Notes: a model not told the origin generated them from the letters alone. 64,000 bases of DNA from Yersinia hibernica (GCF_004124235.1 NZ_CP032487.1:1-64000), one strand, 5' to 3'; counted from the first letter of the stretch, positions 1 to 12,017 are shown. A program made the numbers and translations.

Positions 1-260
1 GATCTTTTTATTTAAAGATCTCTTTATTAGATCTCTTATTAGGATCATGATCCTCTGTGGATAAGTGATTATTCACATTAAAGATCATGATTTTAAGGAG
101 GATCATTTGCTGTGAATGATCGGTGATCCTATGGCGTATAAGCTGGGATCTAAATGGCTTGTTATGCACAGGTGCTTTTAGTCACTAAGGTTGTTATGTG
201 GATATGTACCGCTTTTACCCTGCTTTTAAGCTGACTTATCCACATTCGTTCGCGTGATCT
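1..260. other. oriC: Chromosomal replication origin oriC (left part cut by the window edge)
   Basis: Three AT-rich 13-mers of the GATCTnTTnTTTT type lie at 1-13, 17-29 and 30-42 (the unwinding element). A perfect DnaA box TGTGGATAA (R1 position) follows at 56-64, TTATGCACA (R2-like) is at 162-170 and TTATCCACA (R4-like) at 236-244. Eleven GATC sites for Dam/SeqA fall within 260 bp, and the stretch around 107-150 is nearly identical to my memory of E. coli oriC. mioC is transcribed toward this region, as in E. coli. The window starts at the first 13-mer, so anything further left (the mnmG side) is missing. Confidence 0.95.
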
Positions 261-269
261 TTAAGCAAA

Positions 270-710
270 TTAGAGCAAATTAATCCAATTTTTAACCCAA
301 ATCTCTGCTGGGTCCTCAGGAATTTCATGTTGGATGACGTCAATTTCTAAAATATCACCCACACGCATAGCTCCTTGAGTGATCAATTGCTGATCCAATT
401 TTCTTACCGCGCCGCAGAAAGTGTCATATTCTGAGCTGCCCAAACCTACGGCACCAAAACGAACCTGAGAGAGATTCGGTTTCTGTTCTTCGATTTGTTC
501 TAATAAAGGTTGAAGATTGTCTGGCAGATCACCGGCACCATGGGTGGAAGTGATGATTAACCACATACCATCTAAAGTCAGCTCGTCTAATTCCGGGCCA
601 TGTAATGTTTCTGTGGAGAAACCCGCCTCTTCTAATTTCTCAGCTAAATGTTCAGCAACGTATTCAGCACTGCCAAGCGTACTGCCACTGATCAAGGTAA
701 TGTCAGCCAT
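270..710 (-). CDS. mioC: MioC, FMN-binding flavodoxin-like protein
   Basis: A 146-residue flavodoxin-fold protein. The N-terminal beta strand and phosphate-binding loop (SGSTLGSAEYVAE, residues 8-20) and the later THGAGDLPDN and GLGSSEYDTFCGA segments match the FMN-contacting loops of MioC. In E. coli the protein binds FMN and has been linked to biotin synthase electron transfer; its main genetic interest is that its transcription runs into oriC. Length agrees with the family (about 147). A DnaA box sits in its promoter region at 771-779, suggesting the same DnaA control as in E. coli. Confidence 0.96.
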   Translation of the reverse strand: MADITLISGSTLGSAEYVAEHLAEKLEEAGFSTETLHGPELDELTLDGMWLIITSTHGAGDLPDNLQPLLEQIEEQKPNLSQVRFGAVGLGSSEYDTFCGAVRKLDQQLITQGAMRVGDILEIDVIQHEIPEDPAEIWVKNWINLL

Positions 711-739
711 AAAGAACCCAACCGAAGTAATGAACCGCT

Positions 740-779
740 ATTGTACGCTGTGAATCAGCTGGGATCTACCTGTGGATAA
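740..779 (-). promoter_or_regulatory. mioC promoter with DnaA box
   Basis: On the minus strand a -10-like TACAAT occupies 740-745, with a weak -35 (TAGATC) 17 bp upstream at 763-768. A perfect DnaA box (TGTGGATAA on the plus strand) lies at 771-779 just above it. E. coli mioC has a DnaA-controlled promoter arranged the same way. The box is certain; the exact promoter hexamers are inferred. Confidence 0.6.
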
Positions 780-801
780 TGTGGGTATAGTTATTTCGTG
801 G

Positions 802-1263
802 TCAGGGCACGATGGTGCGCATTATGGGGTTTTGCAGGGAAATAAGTGTCTCTGTAGATTGGATCTCATCAATAGTCTGGATCTTGTTGATAAGTACCTG
901 TTGCAGTGCATCTATCGACTTACACATAACCTTAATAAAGATGCTGTAATGGCCTGTGGTGTAATAAGCCTCGACAACTTCTTCTAAACTCTCCAGTTTT
1001 TTCAGGGCTGAAGGGTAATCTTTGGCACTTTTCAAAATAATGCCGATAAAACAACACACATCATAACCCAGCTGTTTGGGATTCACGTGGACGCAGGCGG
1101 CAGTGATAATCCCTGCCTGGCGCATTTTTTCGACCCGAACATGAATAGTTCCGGGGCTGACACCAAAGTTTTTCGCTAATTCTGCATAAGGTGTGCGGGC
1201 ATTTTCCATTAATGCGTTCAGGATGCCGCGATCGAGATTATCGATTTGATAAATTTCGCCCAT
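802..1263 (-). CDS. asnC: AsnC, Lrp/AsnC-family regulator of asparagine synthetase
   Basis: A 153-residue Lrp-type regulator. An N-terminal winged helix (residues about 8-65; LDRGILNALMENARTPYAEL then GVSPGTIHVRVEKM) binds DNA, and the C-terminal RAM domain senses ligand. In E. coli AsnC activates asnA when asparagine is scarce and represses itself; the neighbouring divergent asnA fits that role. Length and sequence match the 152-residue E. coli protein. The 182-bp divergent gap to asnA must hold both promoters and the AsnC sites. Confidence 0.96.
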   Translation of the reverse strand: MGEIYQIDNLDRGILNALMENARTPYAELAKNFGVSPGTIHVRVEKMRQAGIITAACVHVNPKQLGYDVCCFIGIILKSAKDYPSALKKLESLEEVVEAYYTTGHYSIFIKVMCKSIDALQQVLINKIQTIDEIQSTETLISLQNPIMRTIVP

Positions 1264-1445
1264 ATTAACCCCCTTTTTTTATCGATTATTTAATTATAGC
1301 CGCATAAAAATGAATGATTAAAAGTGAAATGGCAATATTGTTTGTTGGATATTGAATTTAACCCTAATTCTGTTGCTTAATCGATGACAAGCCAAACGGC
1401 ATAACGACTATTTGCATAACACAATAACGAATTGAGAAAACGGCA

Positions 1446-2438
1446 ATGAAAAAACAATTTATTCAAAAACAGCAACGAATCAGCTTCGTAAAATCTTTCT
1501 TTTCCCGCCAGTTAGAACAGCAACTTGGGTTAATTGAAGTCCAAGCACCGATCCTGAGCCGTGTCGGTGATGGTACCCAAGATAACCTTTCCGGCTCTGA
1601 GAAAGCAGTGCAGGTAAAAGTAAAAACTTTGCCAGATGCGACTTTTGAAGTTGTTCATTCATTAGCTAAATGGAAACGTAAAACCTTAGGGCGCTTTGAT
1701 TTTGGTGCTGACCAAGGGATTTACACCCATATGAAAGCATTGCGTCCTGATGAAGATCGCCTCACTGCCATTCATTCTGTGTATGTAGATCAGTGGGATT
1801 GGGAACGCGTAATGGGTGATGGTGAGCGCAACCTGGCTTACCTTAAATCCACGGTTAACAAGATTTACGCCGCAATTAAAGAAACCGAAGCGGCGATCGG
1901 CACTGAGTTTGGTGTGAAGCCTTTCCTGCCAGAGCAAATTCATTTTATCCACAGTGAAAGTTTGCGCGCTAAATTCCCTGATCTGGATGCTAAGGGCCGT
2001 GAACGTGCCATTGCTAAAGAGCTGGGGGCGGTGTTCTTGATTGGGATTGGTGGCAAATTGGCTGATGGTCAGTCTCATGATGTCCGTGCGCCGGATTATG
2101 ATGATTGGACGTCTCCAAGTGCAGACGGTTTTGCAGGGCTGAACGGCGACATTATTGTTTGGAACCCGGTTCTGGAGGACGCTTTTGAAATTTCATCCAT
2201 GGGGATTCGGGTGGATGCACAAGCCCTGAAACGCCAATTGGCTCTGACTTCTGATGAAGATCGTCTGAAATTGGAATGGCACCAATCACTGCTGAATGGT
2301 GAAATGCCACAAACTATTGGTGGTGGTATTGGTCAATCCCGCCTAGTGATGTTATTGCTGCAACAACAGCATATTGGCCAGGTGCAATGTGGTGTGTGGG
2401 GGCCAGAAATCAGCGAGAAAGTTGAGGGGCTGCTGTAA
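1446..2438 (+). CDS. asnA: AsnA, ammonia-dependent aspartate-ammonia ligase
   Basis: Encodes the 330-residue ammonia-using asparagine synthetase A, which makes asparagine from aspartate, NH3 and ATP in the cytoplasm. It belongs to the class II aminoacyl-tRNA-synthetase fold. Diagnostic stretches are the N-terminal [20 protein letters not shown], the [11 protein letters not shown] active-site strand, and the C-terminal [14 protein letters not shown] motif 3. Length is the family norm. It is monocistronic, divergent from its activator asnC, and is followed by a palindromic terminator at 2474-2501. Confidence 0.97.
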   Translation: MKKQFIQKQQRISFVKSFFSRQLEQQLGLIEVQAPILSRVGDGTQDNLSGSEKAVQVKVKTLPDATFEVVHSLAKWKRKTLGRFDFGADQGIYTHMKALRPDEDRLTAIHSVYVDQWDWERVMGDGERNLAYLKSTVNKIYAAIKETEAAIGTEFGVKPFLPEQIHFIHSESLRAKFPDLDAKGRERAIAKELGAVFLIGIGGKLADGQSHDVRAPDYDDWTSPSADGFAGLNGDIIVWNPVLEDAFEISSMGIRVDAQALKRQLALTSDEDRLKLEWHQSLLNGEMPQTIGGGIGQSRLVMLLLQQQHIGQVQCGVWGPEISEKVEGLL

Positions 2439-2473
2439 AATTTAATCGCGAAAATTACGATATTAATGATGTG

Positions 2474-2501
2474 CCAAAAGACACTTAAGAGTGTCTTTTG
2501 G
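2474..2501. terminator. Bidirectional terminator between asnA and the autotransporter gene
   Basis: Perfect 12-bp inverted arms CCAAAAGACACT / AGTGTCTTTTGG around a TAAG loop, followed by a T-rich run (TTGTTTTAT) on the plus strand. It sits between convergent asnA and the autotransporter gene and can serve both. Confidence 0.85.
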
Positions 2502-2519
2502 TTGTTTTATCCCAGTAAA

Positions 2520-5447
2520 TCAGAAGTTGTATTTTACCCCAAGCATAACTGATGCATCGCTGTAGCCTTTGTTGCCCACTTGCTGGCCAACATTACCCCA
2601 CACATTGACTTGCTTGCTTATCTGGCCTTCAACACCCAGTTTCAACTCAGCAATATTGGCGGCACCGTCTTGTTTGACTGTCATTCCATCCATTGTGGTG
2701 CCGAAGTCTTTGGTATTGTGGATCCAGTTTGCTTCAACAAATGGCTGGAATGCGCGATTTTTGTCTGTGGCCAGCTGGCGATACTCCGTCATAAAAGCTT
2801 TCACTCCCAGACGGGTCTGGATATTGCCATTCCCTTCACCGGACACATGGGTGCCATTAGCCTCTTTATGATCATCAGCTTTAACCCCCATCCAGGTGGC
2901 TTGGGCTTTAGGTTGGATAAAGTAGCTGGCACTCTTCGCGACATTTTCACCCACTTTAAAGGTATAGCCACTTTCTAGCGAAGCCGTCACCCCTGTGGAT
3001 TTGTACTCTTCAGTATTCAGGAACTGGCCATCAACACTGTTGTTGAACCAGCTGTACTGTGCCCAGCTATCAATATACCAGCCGGATTTATCAGCACCAT
3101 TGGCATACCAAGTGCCATATAAACCGGTGCTGTAGCCGTCGACAGTGGCACGGGCACTATAACCAGACAGGCGCGATTCAGTTTTGCTCTTACTGCTACC
3201 GTAGCCCGCCATGACACCCAAATGGAAGCGGTCCAGGCCATTATTACTCTACTGCGCAATATCGCCACCCAGTTGCAGCACATAGCGGTTAGCTTGGGTG
3301 CTTAATTGGTCTTGAGTATCACGCGAGCGGTTATGCCCGCCTTCATTGCGCAGCCACATACTGGTGATTTTCTGTTCACCCGTCAGGGCATCGATATACT
3401 GAGTCTCTCCCAAACGATCATGCAAACGAGTAACAAACATATTATTCGCCGCGGCCAGGTTAGCACTGTAAGAGCTGGCTTCAGGGCGTTCAATCATGAT
3501 TGAACGATCTACTGGCGCTGATGGATCTGTGGGCATTGGTATCACAATTGGTCTTGTATCTGGCTCTTCTTCCGGCCCTGGTTCTGGGATAGGAGCCACC
3601 AGTGGAACAGTGCTGGTCAGATACCAATTATTGGCTTGAGTGTCGACACCGCGCGCTAAAAAGTAATCAAAAGCCCCGGCGACAATACGCCCGCTCTGGA
3701 TAAATTCTCCGGCTGAATTCCCGGCAACATTGATTAACTCAATGCCATTGAGAGTTTGCGCGCCGCTCCCCCCTAGATTATTGACCTGCACATAGGTGGT
3801 GCCGGAGCTATTGCCGCCAATATTAAGCTTGTCCGTCACTGAACTGTCATCACCCAGAACCGAGTTCATATTAAGCTGGCCATTATTACCCGTGTAATCA
3901 CCGGTAATTGTTAATGAATTTCCACCTATCCCACCAAAGTTAACTACCCCAGCATTATCTAAAGATTGCAGTGTTTGATAGTAACCGCCTAAATCCAACA
4001 TAGTGCCAGCATGAGCAATATAGTCAGAATAAGCACTGAAGAAATTATTTCCCCCCGCTTTTAATGTCCCTTCACTCAGGTTAGTAGAGCTGCTGTAGTT
4101 ATTTGCACCAGTCATCAGCACTGTCCCGGCACCTGTTTTATTAAAAGCGGTCGTGCCGTCGCCATTCAATTTATTTACACCAAGTGTGACGCCAGCCGCG
4201 GTATTGATAGTGCCAGTTAATCCGGAAGCCAAGTTCATGTTGACTCCGCTATTATCAACCACTGCCCAGAGCGTATTATTTTCACCACTGGAGATATCGA
4301 ACAAACTGTTGGTTGCAAACTGACTGGCATCCAATTTGGCGGTGCCACCTTGCATTTTCAGGCGACCACTAAAAATATCATTTCCGGTCGCTATGGTCAC
4401 AAAACCATTATTAGCCAGTGTCAGATTAGTTGTATTAGCAATATTGCCAGTTAACATGCCGCCAGTATTACTGCTGGCACTACCGGTAAAGTTTATTTGG
4501 GCATTTCCGATTGCATCATGAACATACCCGCCCGACATATCCATTATCTTTGCGTTACCTGATAATGAATCAACCCCAGCACCGGTCATATTGAGAATTA
4601 ATGCATCACCATATGCAGAGACAACATTTCCCCCCGTCAAATTGGTTATTTTAGCATTATCATAGATATTGTTAATTTGGCCATCAGACATAGTCACAAC
4701 TTGCGCATCAGCATATATGGAGTCAATAGTCCCCCCTGACATATTCGCGACACTCGAATTACCATACATGCTATCTATGGTACCGGATAACATATTAATA
4801 ACTTGAGAGTTATTATACATACGGCTAATCCCACTTTCGGACATATTAGTGATTGTGGCGGTGCCATACATATAGTCCACCGAACTATTAAGCATATTAG
4901 TGATGGTCGCTTTGCCATACATCGGGCCGACTGTCGCCCCTGACATCTCATCTATATAGGCATTGCCATACATTCTATCAATATCACCCCCAGTCACCGT
5001 GATTATTTGGGCATTACCATACATCGGGCCTAATGTTCCGCCTGACATGGTCGTAATTTGCGAGTCACCGGACATAGACCCAACATCTCCCGCTGACAGT
5101 GAAGTGATGGTCCCACCCAGCATGTCACCTATTGTGCCGCCCGACATCTGCGTAATTTTTACGCCATCAGTGATGAAACCAAGGCCGCCTCCTGAAAGAG
5201 TGGTGATTGAGCCACCATAAACCCGGTCAATATAACCGACTGACATATCAGTAATTTTGGCATCATTCATCATGTAGTCAATTTCACCCCCTGACAGGGT
5301 ATCGACAGTATGTGAGATACTGAAACCACTAAAATATTGGCCACTGGTTATATTCGTCGTGCTAGCATCAACATCAGCAGCATATATAGGGTGAGCTAAC
5401 AGCAAGCTAACCGGAGCAATTATTAAGACTAAAGAATGTATTTTCAT
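2520..5447 (-). pseudogene. Repeat-containing autotransporter (type Va secretion) interrupted by an in-frame TAG
   Basis: One continuous reading frame of 976 codons is split by a TAG at 3249-3251 (codon 733). Both halves are in the same frame, so this is a nonsense codon, not a frameshift. Residues 1-23 are a signal peptide (MKIHSLVLIIAPVSLLLAHP then IYA). Residues about 50-322 are tandem 17-residue passenger repeats, then a glycine/asparagine-rich beta-helix region. A Pro/Glu linker lies at about 617-647, and from about 672 the autotransporter beta-barrel, ending in Phe (GVKYNF). The stop falls at the position where related barrels usually carry Trp (AQ-W-S/NNG), so TGG to TAG is the likely change. 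Without the barrel the product could not be surface-exposed unless the amber codon is suppressed. An isolated downstream ATG at 3221 could only start a barrel fragment lacking a signal peptide. No specific adhesin name is assigned. Confidence 0.85.
4482..5300 (-). repeat. Tandem 51-bp / 17-residue repeats in the autotransporter passenger
   Basis: About 14-16 degenerate copies of a 17-residue unit of the form G-T-I-D-x-M-Y-G-N-A-x-I-T-x-M-S-G. Examples are GTLGPMYGNAQIITVTG, GDIDRMYGNAYIDEMSG and GTIDSMYGNSSVANMSG. The regular G/N turns with alternating hydrophobics suggest one beta-solenoid coil per unit. The most regular block runs from about residue 120 to 322; earlier units vary by a residue or two. 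Confidence 0.85.
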
Positions 5448-5478
5448 GTAAATTTATTTCCAGTGTTGATATAGAAAA

Positions 5479-5510
5479 AATTCATATAGGAATAGCGCTC
5501 TATATGAATT
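5479..5510. promoter_or_regulatory. Inverted repeat upstream of the autotransporter gene
   Basis: Perfect 11-bp arms AATTCATATAG (5479-5489) and CTATATGAATT (5500-5510) around a 10-nt loop, 32 bp upstream of the ATG. No U-tract follows on either strand, so a terminator is unlikely. It may be an operator or a 5'-leader hairpin; its function is inferred from position only. Confidence 0.5.
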
Positions 5511-5935
5511 TGGTATTAATGTATAGACAGTTAATAAATATTGTTTTTATTTTGTATTTTTAATGTTAATTCAATAGAGTTAATAATTACTTTTCCGCGG
5601 TAACAATTTAAATAAGCCTATATAACTATTACTTTACATTATCTTTAGAGGGATCAGCTCTAAGATAAAAATAATCATATAGAGTTAGTCTTGAGGCGAA
5701 TATGAGATATGGAGTGAGATTACTGCAGGATGATTCCTACATAATAAATGGATAATATTGAAGAGAATTGTGTGAAATATTCGTGTTGAAAATGTTATTA
5801 TTGGGCCGGTTTTTTTATTTATTATTGATATTGTTGGTTTTAGTAAATACATATTTAGTTGTAAATAAATGACTCACTATTAATATAATATTGTCTGTAT
5901 AGCTAAACACTATTAATTAATAAATATTCCAACGA
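5511..5935. other. AT-rich intergenic DNA, no gene recognised
   Basis: About 425 bp of strongly AT-rich DNA between the autotransporter leader and the truncated ERIC. The longest reading frames are only a few tens of codons and lack ribosome sites. It probably contains the autotransporter promoter, but I cannot single one out among many TATAAT-like hexamers. Such AT-rich DNA would be typical H-NS target sequence (inference). Confidence 0.5.
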
Positions 5936-6022
5936 GTTAGTCATCTTATAGTTTAAGCTGCTTACTGACTGAGTTATCGCTGGTTTGCCGCTTTCCTGCA
6001 ACTTGATAACTATTGGTGTATA
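5936..6022. repeat. Probable internally deleted ERIC element
   Basis: The right end (TTGCCGCTTTCCTGCAACTT followed by a CTATTGGTGTATA-type terminus) closely matches the ERIC terminus seen in the full copy at 43,055-43,179. The left end (AGTCATCTTATAGTTTAAGC) resembles the opposite ERIC terminus. The central palindrome is absent, leaving about 87 bp. Short deleted ERICs are known from Yersinia. The left boundary is uncertain. Confidence 0.5.
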
Positions 6023-6055
6023 TTCAGTATAACTACCAGCAAGGTTATTTATGTT

Positions 6056-6727
6056 ATGCTTATATTTCATCCAGTTAAACACTATTTACATGCTCGTCCA
6101 AGGTTGTTGTTTTCTGTTGCTGCCGGGATTATAACTTATTTAATATTACCTATACATGATACTGTTTTATCGCGACTTATGGTCAGTTGGAATGTTTCTT
6201 CCTGGCTCTATTTGTTCTTTTTATGGCTGCAATTATTGCGAACAGATCCCAAAAAAATCAGATTAATAGCACGTGTGCAGGATGAAAGTGCGTCGATGGT
6301 ACTGACGATTGTCAGTATGGCGTGTCTGGCGAGTATTTGGGTCATTCTGTTCGAGCTAAGCACCGCAAATCAGTTGTCGGGTTCAGCCAAAGCATTTCAT
6401 TTGATACTGACGGGATTAACACTATTGGTCTCATGGCTCCTATTGCCAACCGCCTTTACCATGCATTATGCCCATCTGTTTTATTTACCTCGTGATGAGT
6501 CTGACAAAATTCTCCCATTAATTTTCCCTAAAGAGGTCACTGAGCCTTCTTATTGGGATTTCCTCTATTTTTCATTCACTATTGGTGTGGCTTCGCAAAC
6601 TGCGGATGTTTCAACCGGCACATCAGATATTCGCCGCGTGGTGCTATTGCAGTCAGTATTATCCTTTATTTTCAATATGACGATATTGGGTTTGTCTATT
6701 AACGTCGGAGCGGGGTTACTTAACTAA
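6056..6727 (+). CDS. DUF1345 family integral membrane protein
   Basis: A 223-residue inner-membrane protein with about five hydrophobic segments (near residues 17-35, 45-60, 80-100, 115-140 and 195-220). The conserved DUF1345 signatures are present: the AxFxxHYAHLFY-type loop (TAFTMHYAHLFYLPRD) and YWDFLYFSFTIGVASQTAD, followed by R-R-V-V-L-L-Q-S-V-L. The biochemical function of the family is unknown. The ATG at 6056 is preceded by AAGG at 6041. It ends 9 bp from the convergent viaA and is absent from this position in E. coli, so it belongs to the asnA-viaA insertion. Confidence 0.85.
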   Translation: MLIFHPVKHYLHARPRLLFSVAAGIITYLILPIHDTVLSRLMVSWNVSSWLYLFFLWLQLLRTDPKKIRLIARVQDESASMVLTIVSMACLASIWVILFELSTANQLSGSAKAFHLILTGLTLLVSWLLLPTAFTMHYAHLFYLPRDESDKILPLIFPKEVTEPSYWDFLYFSFTIGVASQTADVSTGTSDIRRVVLLQSVLSFIFNMTILGLSINVGAGLLN

Positions 6728-6736
6728 AGTTATTTA

Positions 6737-8203
6737 TTAGCGTTTCCAGCGGCGAATTAAGCGGCTTTTTAACCCGGTATCAAAGCGCCAGATATGATCG
6801 AAAATACGCATGATGCCGGGTTTGCCATAAGCTGACATCGCCACAGCATGGAATCTTTGCTGATGGGCTTGCTGCTGGATTTTAATCTTTCTGATCAACT
6901 CCTCAGGTAAGCGCTGGGCAATGAAATCGGAAATGATCACGGCATCTGCATCATACCAATCTCTCTCTTCCATTTTGTTTAAGGTGTTGGCTAAGCAGGC
7001 GGCCAAATCTGTCCCCCCACGAAAATGTTGGCTAACAAAACGTATCGCCTGCTCAATACCACTGGCTGATGAGAGTTCGTAGTGAATGATTTCGCTAGCG
7101 AAAAGTATGATGTAACAGCGGCGATTATCTGCCAAGGCAATACGAAGTAGCGCCAAACAGAATGCTTTGGCGCATTGTTCATTAAATCCCCCCATGGAAC
7201 CCGAGGTATCAACACAAACAATAAAGGGGCCACGCGGCTGTTCATCATGGTTTTTAAGGCTAACCGGGCGCTGTAAGGTTTTCTCCTGCCAATTATCACC
7301 TTGCAAACGATAGGTCAGTAAACGCCGCTCGAGTAAACGGCGGTAAAACTCAAATTCCAATTCACTCATGCCCAGCATAACTAACTCAGCCGGTAGTAAG
7401 CGCAAAATATCATTGCTCTGATGAATACCACTAACTTCTTCTGGCACAGTATCAGGTTGGCGAACCATGACGGTGTAAGGTTCATAGCGGGCATCGGGCG
7501 TGGGTTGTGCTTTGGCGCTGCGGCTGCGGCCAAGTTGCTCTGCTAATTGCTGTAATTCCGGCTGTTGCTGCAGGAAATCGCCATATTGCAGCAATAATTG
7601 ATAATCACCGCGCTGCAAATGGCCCTGACTCATATCCCAAAGCCGCCCTGCGGCACCATCATTGGTGGCCAAAATAGGTTCCAGCGCGCCACTGAGGGCT
7701 AATCGCTGCTGTAACTCAGCCAAAAGTTGTTCGCGTTCTTGCTCAAGTAATTGATGATGGATTGTGATGGTTTGTAAGGTCAGACTGACCCGCCAGCGCT
7801 GTAAAAATAGGGTTTGAAAGCTATCACCGGCTTGGGGATTATTTTCTAAATCAGCGGCTTGGAGTAACATTTTTGCTTGGGCAGCAAAGGGTGAGTGGCT
7901 GTGTTGTAACTGCGCCACAATCTCGGGGATATGGGCATAAAACTGCGGGCTGGTCTCCAACAGACTCTGTTGATATAAGGCAAACTCATGTGCCAACCCG
8001 GCGGGGGCTTTCGCCTCACGAATACGCTGTTGCAAATTTTGCTTCCAGCCGGGGATATCTTTCATTAATGCCCGTTTAATGCGCGGGAATTTTTCAAAGA
8101 ATACCGCCAGCTGCGGTGATACCAGTAATCCTACTACCATCTCTTCAATAAGTTCACTTTCACTTATTGACAGCAGTAAATCCAGGGTTGCCAGGCTGAG
8201 CAT
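6737..8203 (-). CDS. viaA: ViaA, VWA-domain partner of the MoxR ATPase RavA
   Basis: A 488-residue protein with an alpha-helical N-terminal half and a C-terminal von Willebrand factor A domain. The MIDAS metal motif DTSGSMGG lies around residue 331, followed by the conserved F-R-G-G-T-D-L region. In E. coli ViaA stimulates RavA ATPase, and the pair is linked to respiratory complexes and aminoglycoside sensitivity. It starts 3 bp after the ravA stop, so the two are co-transcribed. Length is close to E. coli ViaA (483). Confidence 0.95.
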   Translation of the reverse strand: MLSLATLDLLLSISESELIEEMVVGLLVSPQLAVFFEKFPRIKRALMKDIPGWKQNLQQRIREAKAPAGLAHEFALYQQSLLETSPQFYAHIPEIVAQLQHSHSPFAAQAKMLLQAADLENNPQAGDSFQTLFLQRWRVSLTLQTITIHHQLLEQEREQLLAELQQRLALSGALEPILATNDGAAGRLWDMSQGHLQRGDYQLLLQYGDFLQQQPELQQLAEQLGRSRSAKAQPTPDARYEPYTVMVRQPDTVPEEVSGIHQSNDILRLLPAELVMLGMSELEFEFYRRLLERRLLTYRLQGDNWQEKTLQRPVSLKNHDEQPRGPFIVCVDTSGSMGGFNEQCAKAFCLALLRIALADNRRCYIILFASEIIHYELSSASGIEQAIRFVSQHFRGGTDLAACLANTLNKMEERDWYDADAVIISDFIAQRLPEELIRKIKIQQQAHQQRFHAVAMSAYGKPGIMRIFDHIWRFDTGLKSRLIRRWKR

Positions 8204-8206
8204 TGA

Positions 8207-10024
<1,818 letters not shown>

Positions 10025-11896
10025 ATGAGCACAGAACATAAAAAACAATCTTTATCGGCGGTAACCCTGGCAGCAATCGGGGTAGTTTACGGTGATATTG
10101 GTACCAGCCCACTCTATACCTTGAGAGAGTGTTTTTCTGGTCATTATGGTTTTGATGTCCGCCCTGATGTGGTATTCGGCTTTTTATCACTGATTTTCTG
10201 GATGTTAATTCTGATTGTCTCAGTTAAATATCTGACCTATGTCATGCGCGCGGATAACGCCGGTGAAGGGGGGATTTTAACATTAATGTCTTTGGCGGGG
10301 CGTAATACCTCTTCCAGAGCAACTTCTATTTTGGTTATCCTCGGATTAATTGGTGGCAGCTTCTTTTATGGCGAGGTGGTCATTACACCGGCAATATCGG
10401 TTATGTCGGCCATTGAGGGGCTGGAAATTGCTGCTCCTGCCCTTGATCCTTATATTGTCCCCTGCTCTATTGCGGTATTAACCCTGCTGTTTGTTATTCA
10501 AAAACACGGTACCGGCAGTGTGGGTAAATTGTTTGCCCCAGTGATGTTGGTTTGGTTCCTGACCCTAGCGCTGCTCGGTTTGCGCAGTATTATCGCCAAT
10601 CCAGAAGTGCTGGCTGCACTGAATCCTAAATGGGCAATAAGCTTTTTCTCGGAATATAAGTCTGTTTCGTTCTTTGCCCTTGGCGCGGTGGTTTTAGCTA
10701 TTACTGGGGTAGAAGCCTTATATGCGGATATGGGGCACTTTGGTAAATTTCCTATTCGGTTGGCGTGGTTCACGGTGGTTTTGCCGTCATTGGTGCTGAA
10801 TTATTTTGGCCAGGGCGCGTTATTACTGAAAAATCCCGAAGCCATTAAAAACCCTTTCTTCCTATTAGCCCCTGACTGGGCACTGATTCCACTTTTAATT
10901 CTGGCAACACTGGCAACTGTTATTGCCTCACAAGCTGTCATTTCTGGCGTATTTTCGCTAACTCGTCAGGCAGTTCGTTTAGGTTATTTGCCGCCGATGC
11001 GCATTATTCATACTTCAGAAATGGAATCGGGCCAGATATATATCCCAGTGATTAACTGGACACTGTATTTGGCGGTGGTATTGGTGATTGTTGGCTTTGA
11101 GCGCTCCAGTAATTTGGCCGCAGCTTACGGTATTGCCGTGACGGGTACGATGGTCATCACCAGTATTTTGTTCTGCACAGTGGCACTGAAAAATTGGCAC
11201 TGGAATCGCTTTTTTGTCTATTTATTGCTGGTGACATTGCTGATTATTGATGTACCGATGTTCTCCGCCAATGCACTGAAATTGTTCTCCGGCGGTTGGT
11301 TGCCACTGTCATTGGGCCTGGTGATGTTTATCATCATGACCACGTGGAAAAGTGAGCGTTTCAGCTTGCTGCGCAGTATGCATGAACACGGTAATTCACT
11401 GGAGGCTATGATTGCCTCACTGGAAAAATCACCGCCGGTGCGCGTTTCCGGCACTGCGGTGTATATGTCGAGGGCAATGAATGTCATTCCGTTTGCATTA
11501 CTGCATAATCTTAAACATAACAAAGTATTACATGAGCGGGTTGTGCTGTTGACACTGCGAACTGAAGATGCGCCGTATGTTCATAATGTTAATCGGGTGA
11601 CTATTGAGCAACTTTCGCCGACATTCTGGCGGGTGGTCGCCAGTTATGGTTGGCGTGAAACGCCGAATGTGGAGGAGATTTTCCATCGCTGTGGGTTGGA
11701 GGGCTTGCCCTGCCAGATGATGGAGACTTCATTCTTTATGTCCCACGAGTCACTGATGCTAACCAAACGGCCGTGGTATCTGTTCTTGCGCGGTAAGCTG
11801 TTCATTGCGCTCAGCCGTAATGCGCTGCGCGCAGCTGATCAGTTTGAGATCCCGCCTAACCGAGTTATTGAGCTCGGGACGCAAGTCGAGATTTAA
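10025..11896 (+). CDS. kup: Kup, low-affinity K+:H+ symporter
   Basis: A 623-residue KUP/HAK/KT potassium transporter. The N-terminal signature [19 protein letters not shown] (residues about 19-37) is diagnostic. About 12 transmembrane segments fill the first 440 residues, and a cytoplasmic C-terminal domain follows. It imports potassium with protons at the inner membrane, important at low pH and high osmolarity. Length matches E. coli (622). A strong terminator at 11,902-11,930 separates it from the ribose operon. Confidence 0.97.
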   Translation: MSTEHKKQSLSAVTLAAIGVVYGDIGTSPLYTLRECFSGHYGFDVRPDVVFGFLSLIFWMLILIVSVKYLTYVMRADNAGEGGILTLMSLAGRNTSSRATSILVILGLIGGSFFYGEVVITPAISVMSAIEGLEIAAPALDPYIVPCSIAVLTLLFVIQKHGTGSVGKLFAPVMLVWFLTLALLGLRSIIANPEVLAALNPKWAISFFSEYKSVSFFALGAVVLAITGVEALYADMGHFGKFPIRLAWFTVVLPSLVLNYFGQGALLLKNPEAIKNPFFLLAPDWALIPLLILATLATVIASQAVISGVFSLTRQAVRLGYLPPMRIIHTSEMESGQIYIPVINWTLYLAVVLVIVGFERSSNLAAAYGIAVTGTMVITSILFCTVALKNWHWNRFFVYLLLVTLLIIDVPMFSANALKLFSGGWLPLSLGLVMFIIMTTWKSERFSLLRSMHEHGNSLEAMIASLEKSPPVRVSGTAVYMSRAMNVIPFALLHNLKHNKVLHERVVLLTLRTEDAPYVHNVNRVTIEQLSPTFWRVVASYGWRETPNVEEIFHRCGLEGLPCQMMETSFFMSHESLMLTKRPWYLFLRGKLFIALSRNALRAADQFEIPPNRVIELGTQVEI

Positions 11897-11901
11897 CCAG
11901 G

Positions 11902-11930
11902 AAGGCCGTTATGATTGACGGCCTTTTTTA
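11902..11930 (+). terminator. kup terminator
   Basis: Stem AAGGCCGT (11902-11909) / ACGGCCTT (11918-11925) with an 8-nt loop, followed directly by a T-run. Located 6 bp after the kup stop. Confidence 0.9.
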
Positions 11931-11999
11931 CATTGATTATCTCCCTGTCAGAGAGTCTCCATAGCTCTAATGCTTTAGTATCCTGATTTTTTCTTTGTT

Positions 12000-12017
12000 C
12001 AGCGAAACGTTTCGATG
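12000..12017. promoter_or_regulatory. Upstream RbsR operator (with possible CRP half-site)
   Basis: CAGCGAAACGTTTCGATG matches the LacI-family RbsR operator CAGCGAAACGTTTCGCTG with two changes at the right edge. It overlaps a possible weak CRP site (TTCGA-N6-TCACA, 12011-12026). It lies 78 bp upstream of the second operator. Confidence 0.75.

Noticed and set aside
772..987. 71-codon plus-strand frame near mioC
   Set aside because: It is the opposite strand of asnC with no ribosome site.
2520..3221. Separate gene for a free autotransporter barrel
   Set aside because: Same frame as the upstream passenger with a single TAG between; no signal peptide or ribosome site of its own.
4482..5300. Tandem 51-bp repeats considered as a CRISPR array
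   Set aside because: Units are contiguous and in phase with a coding frame, without spacers; they encode protein repeats.
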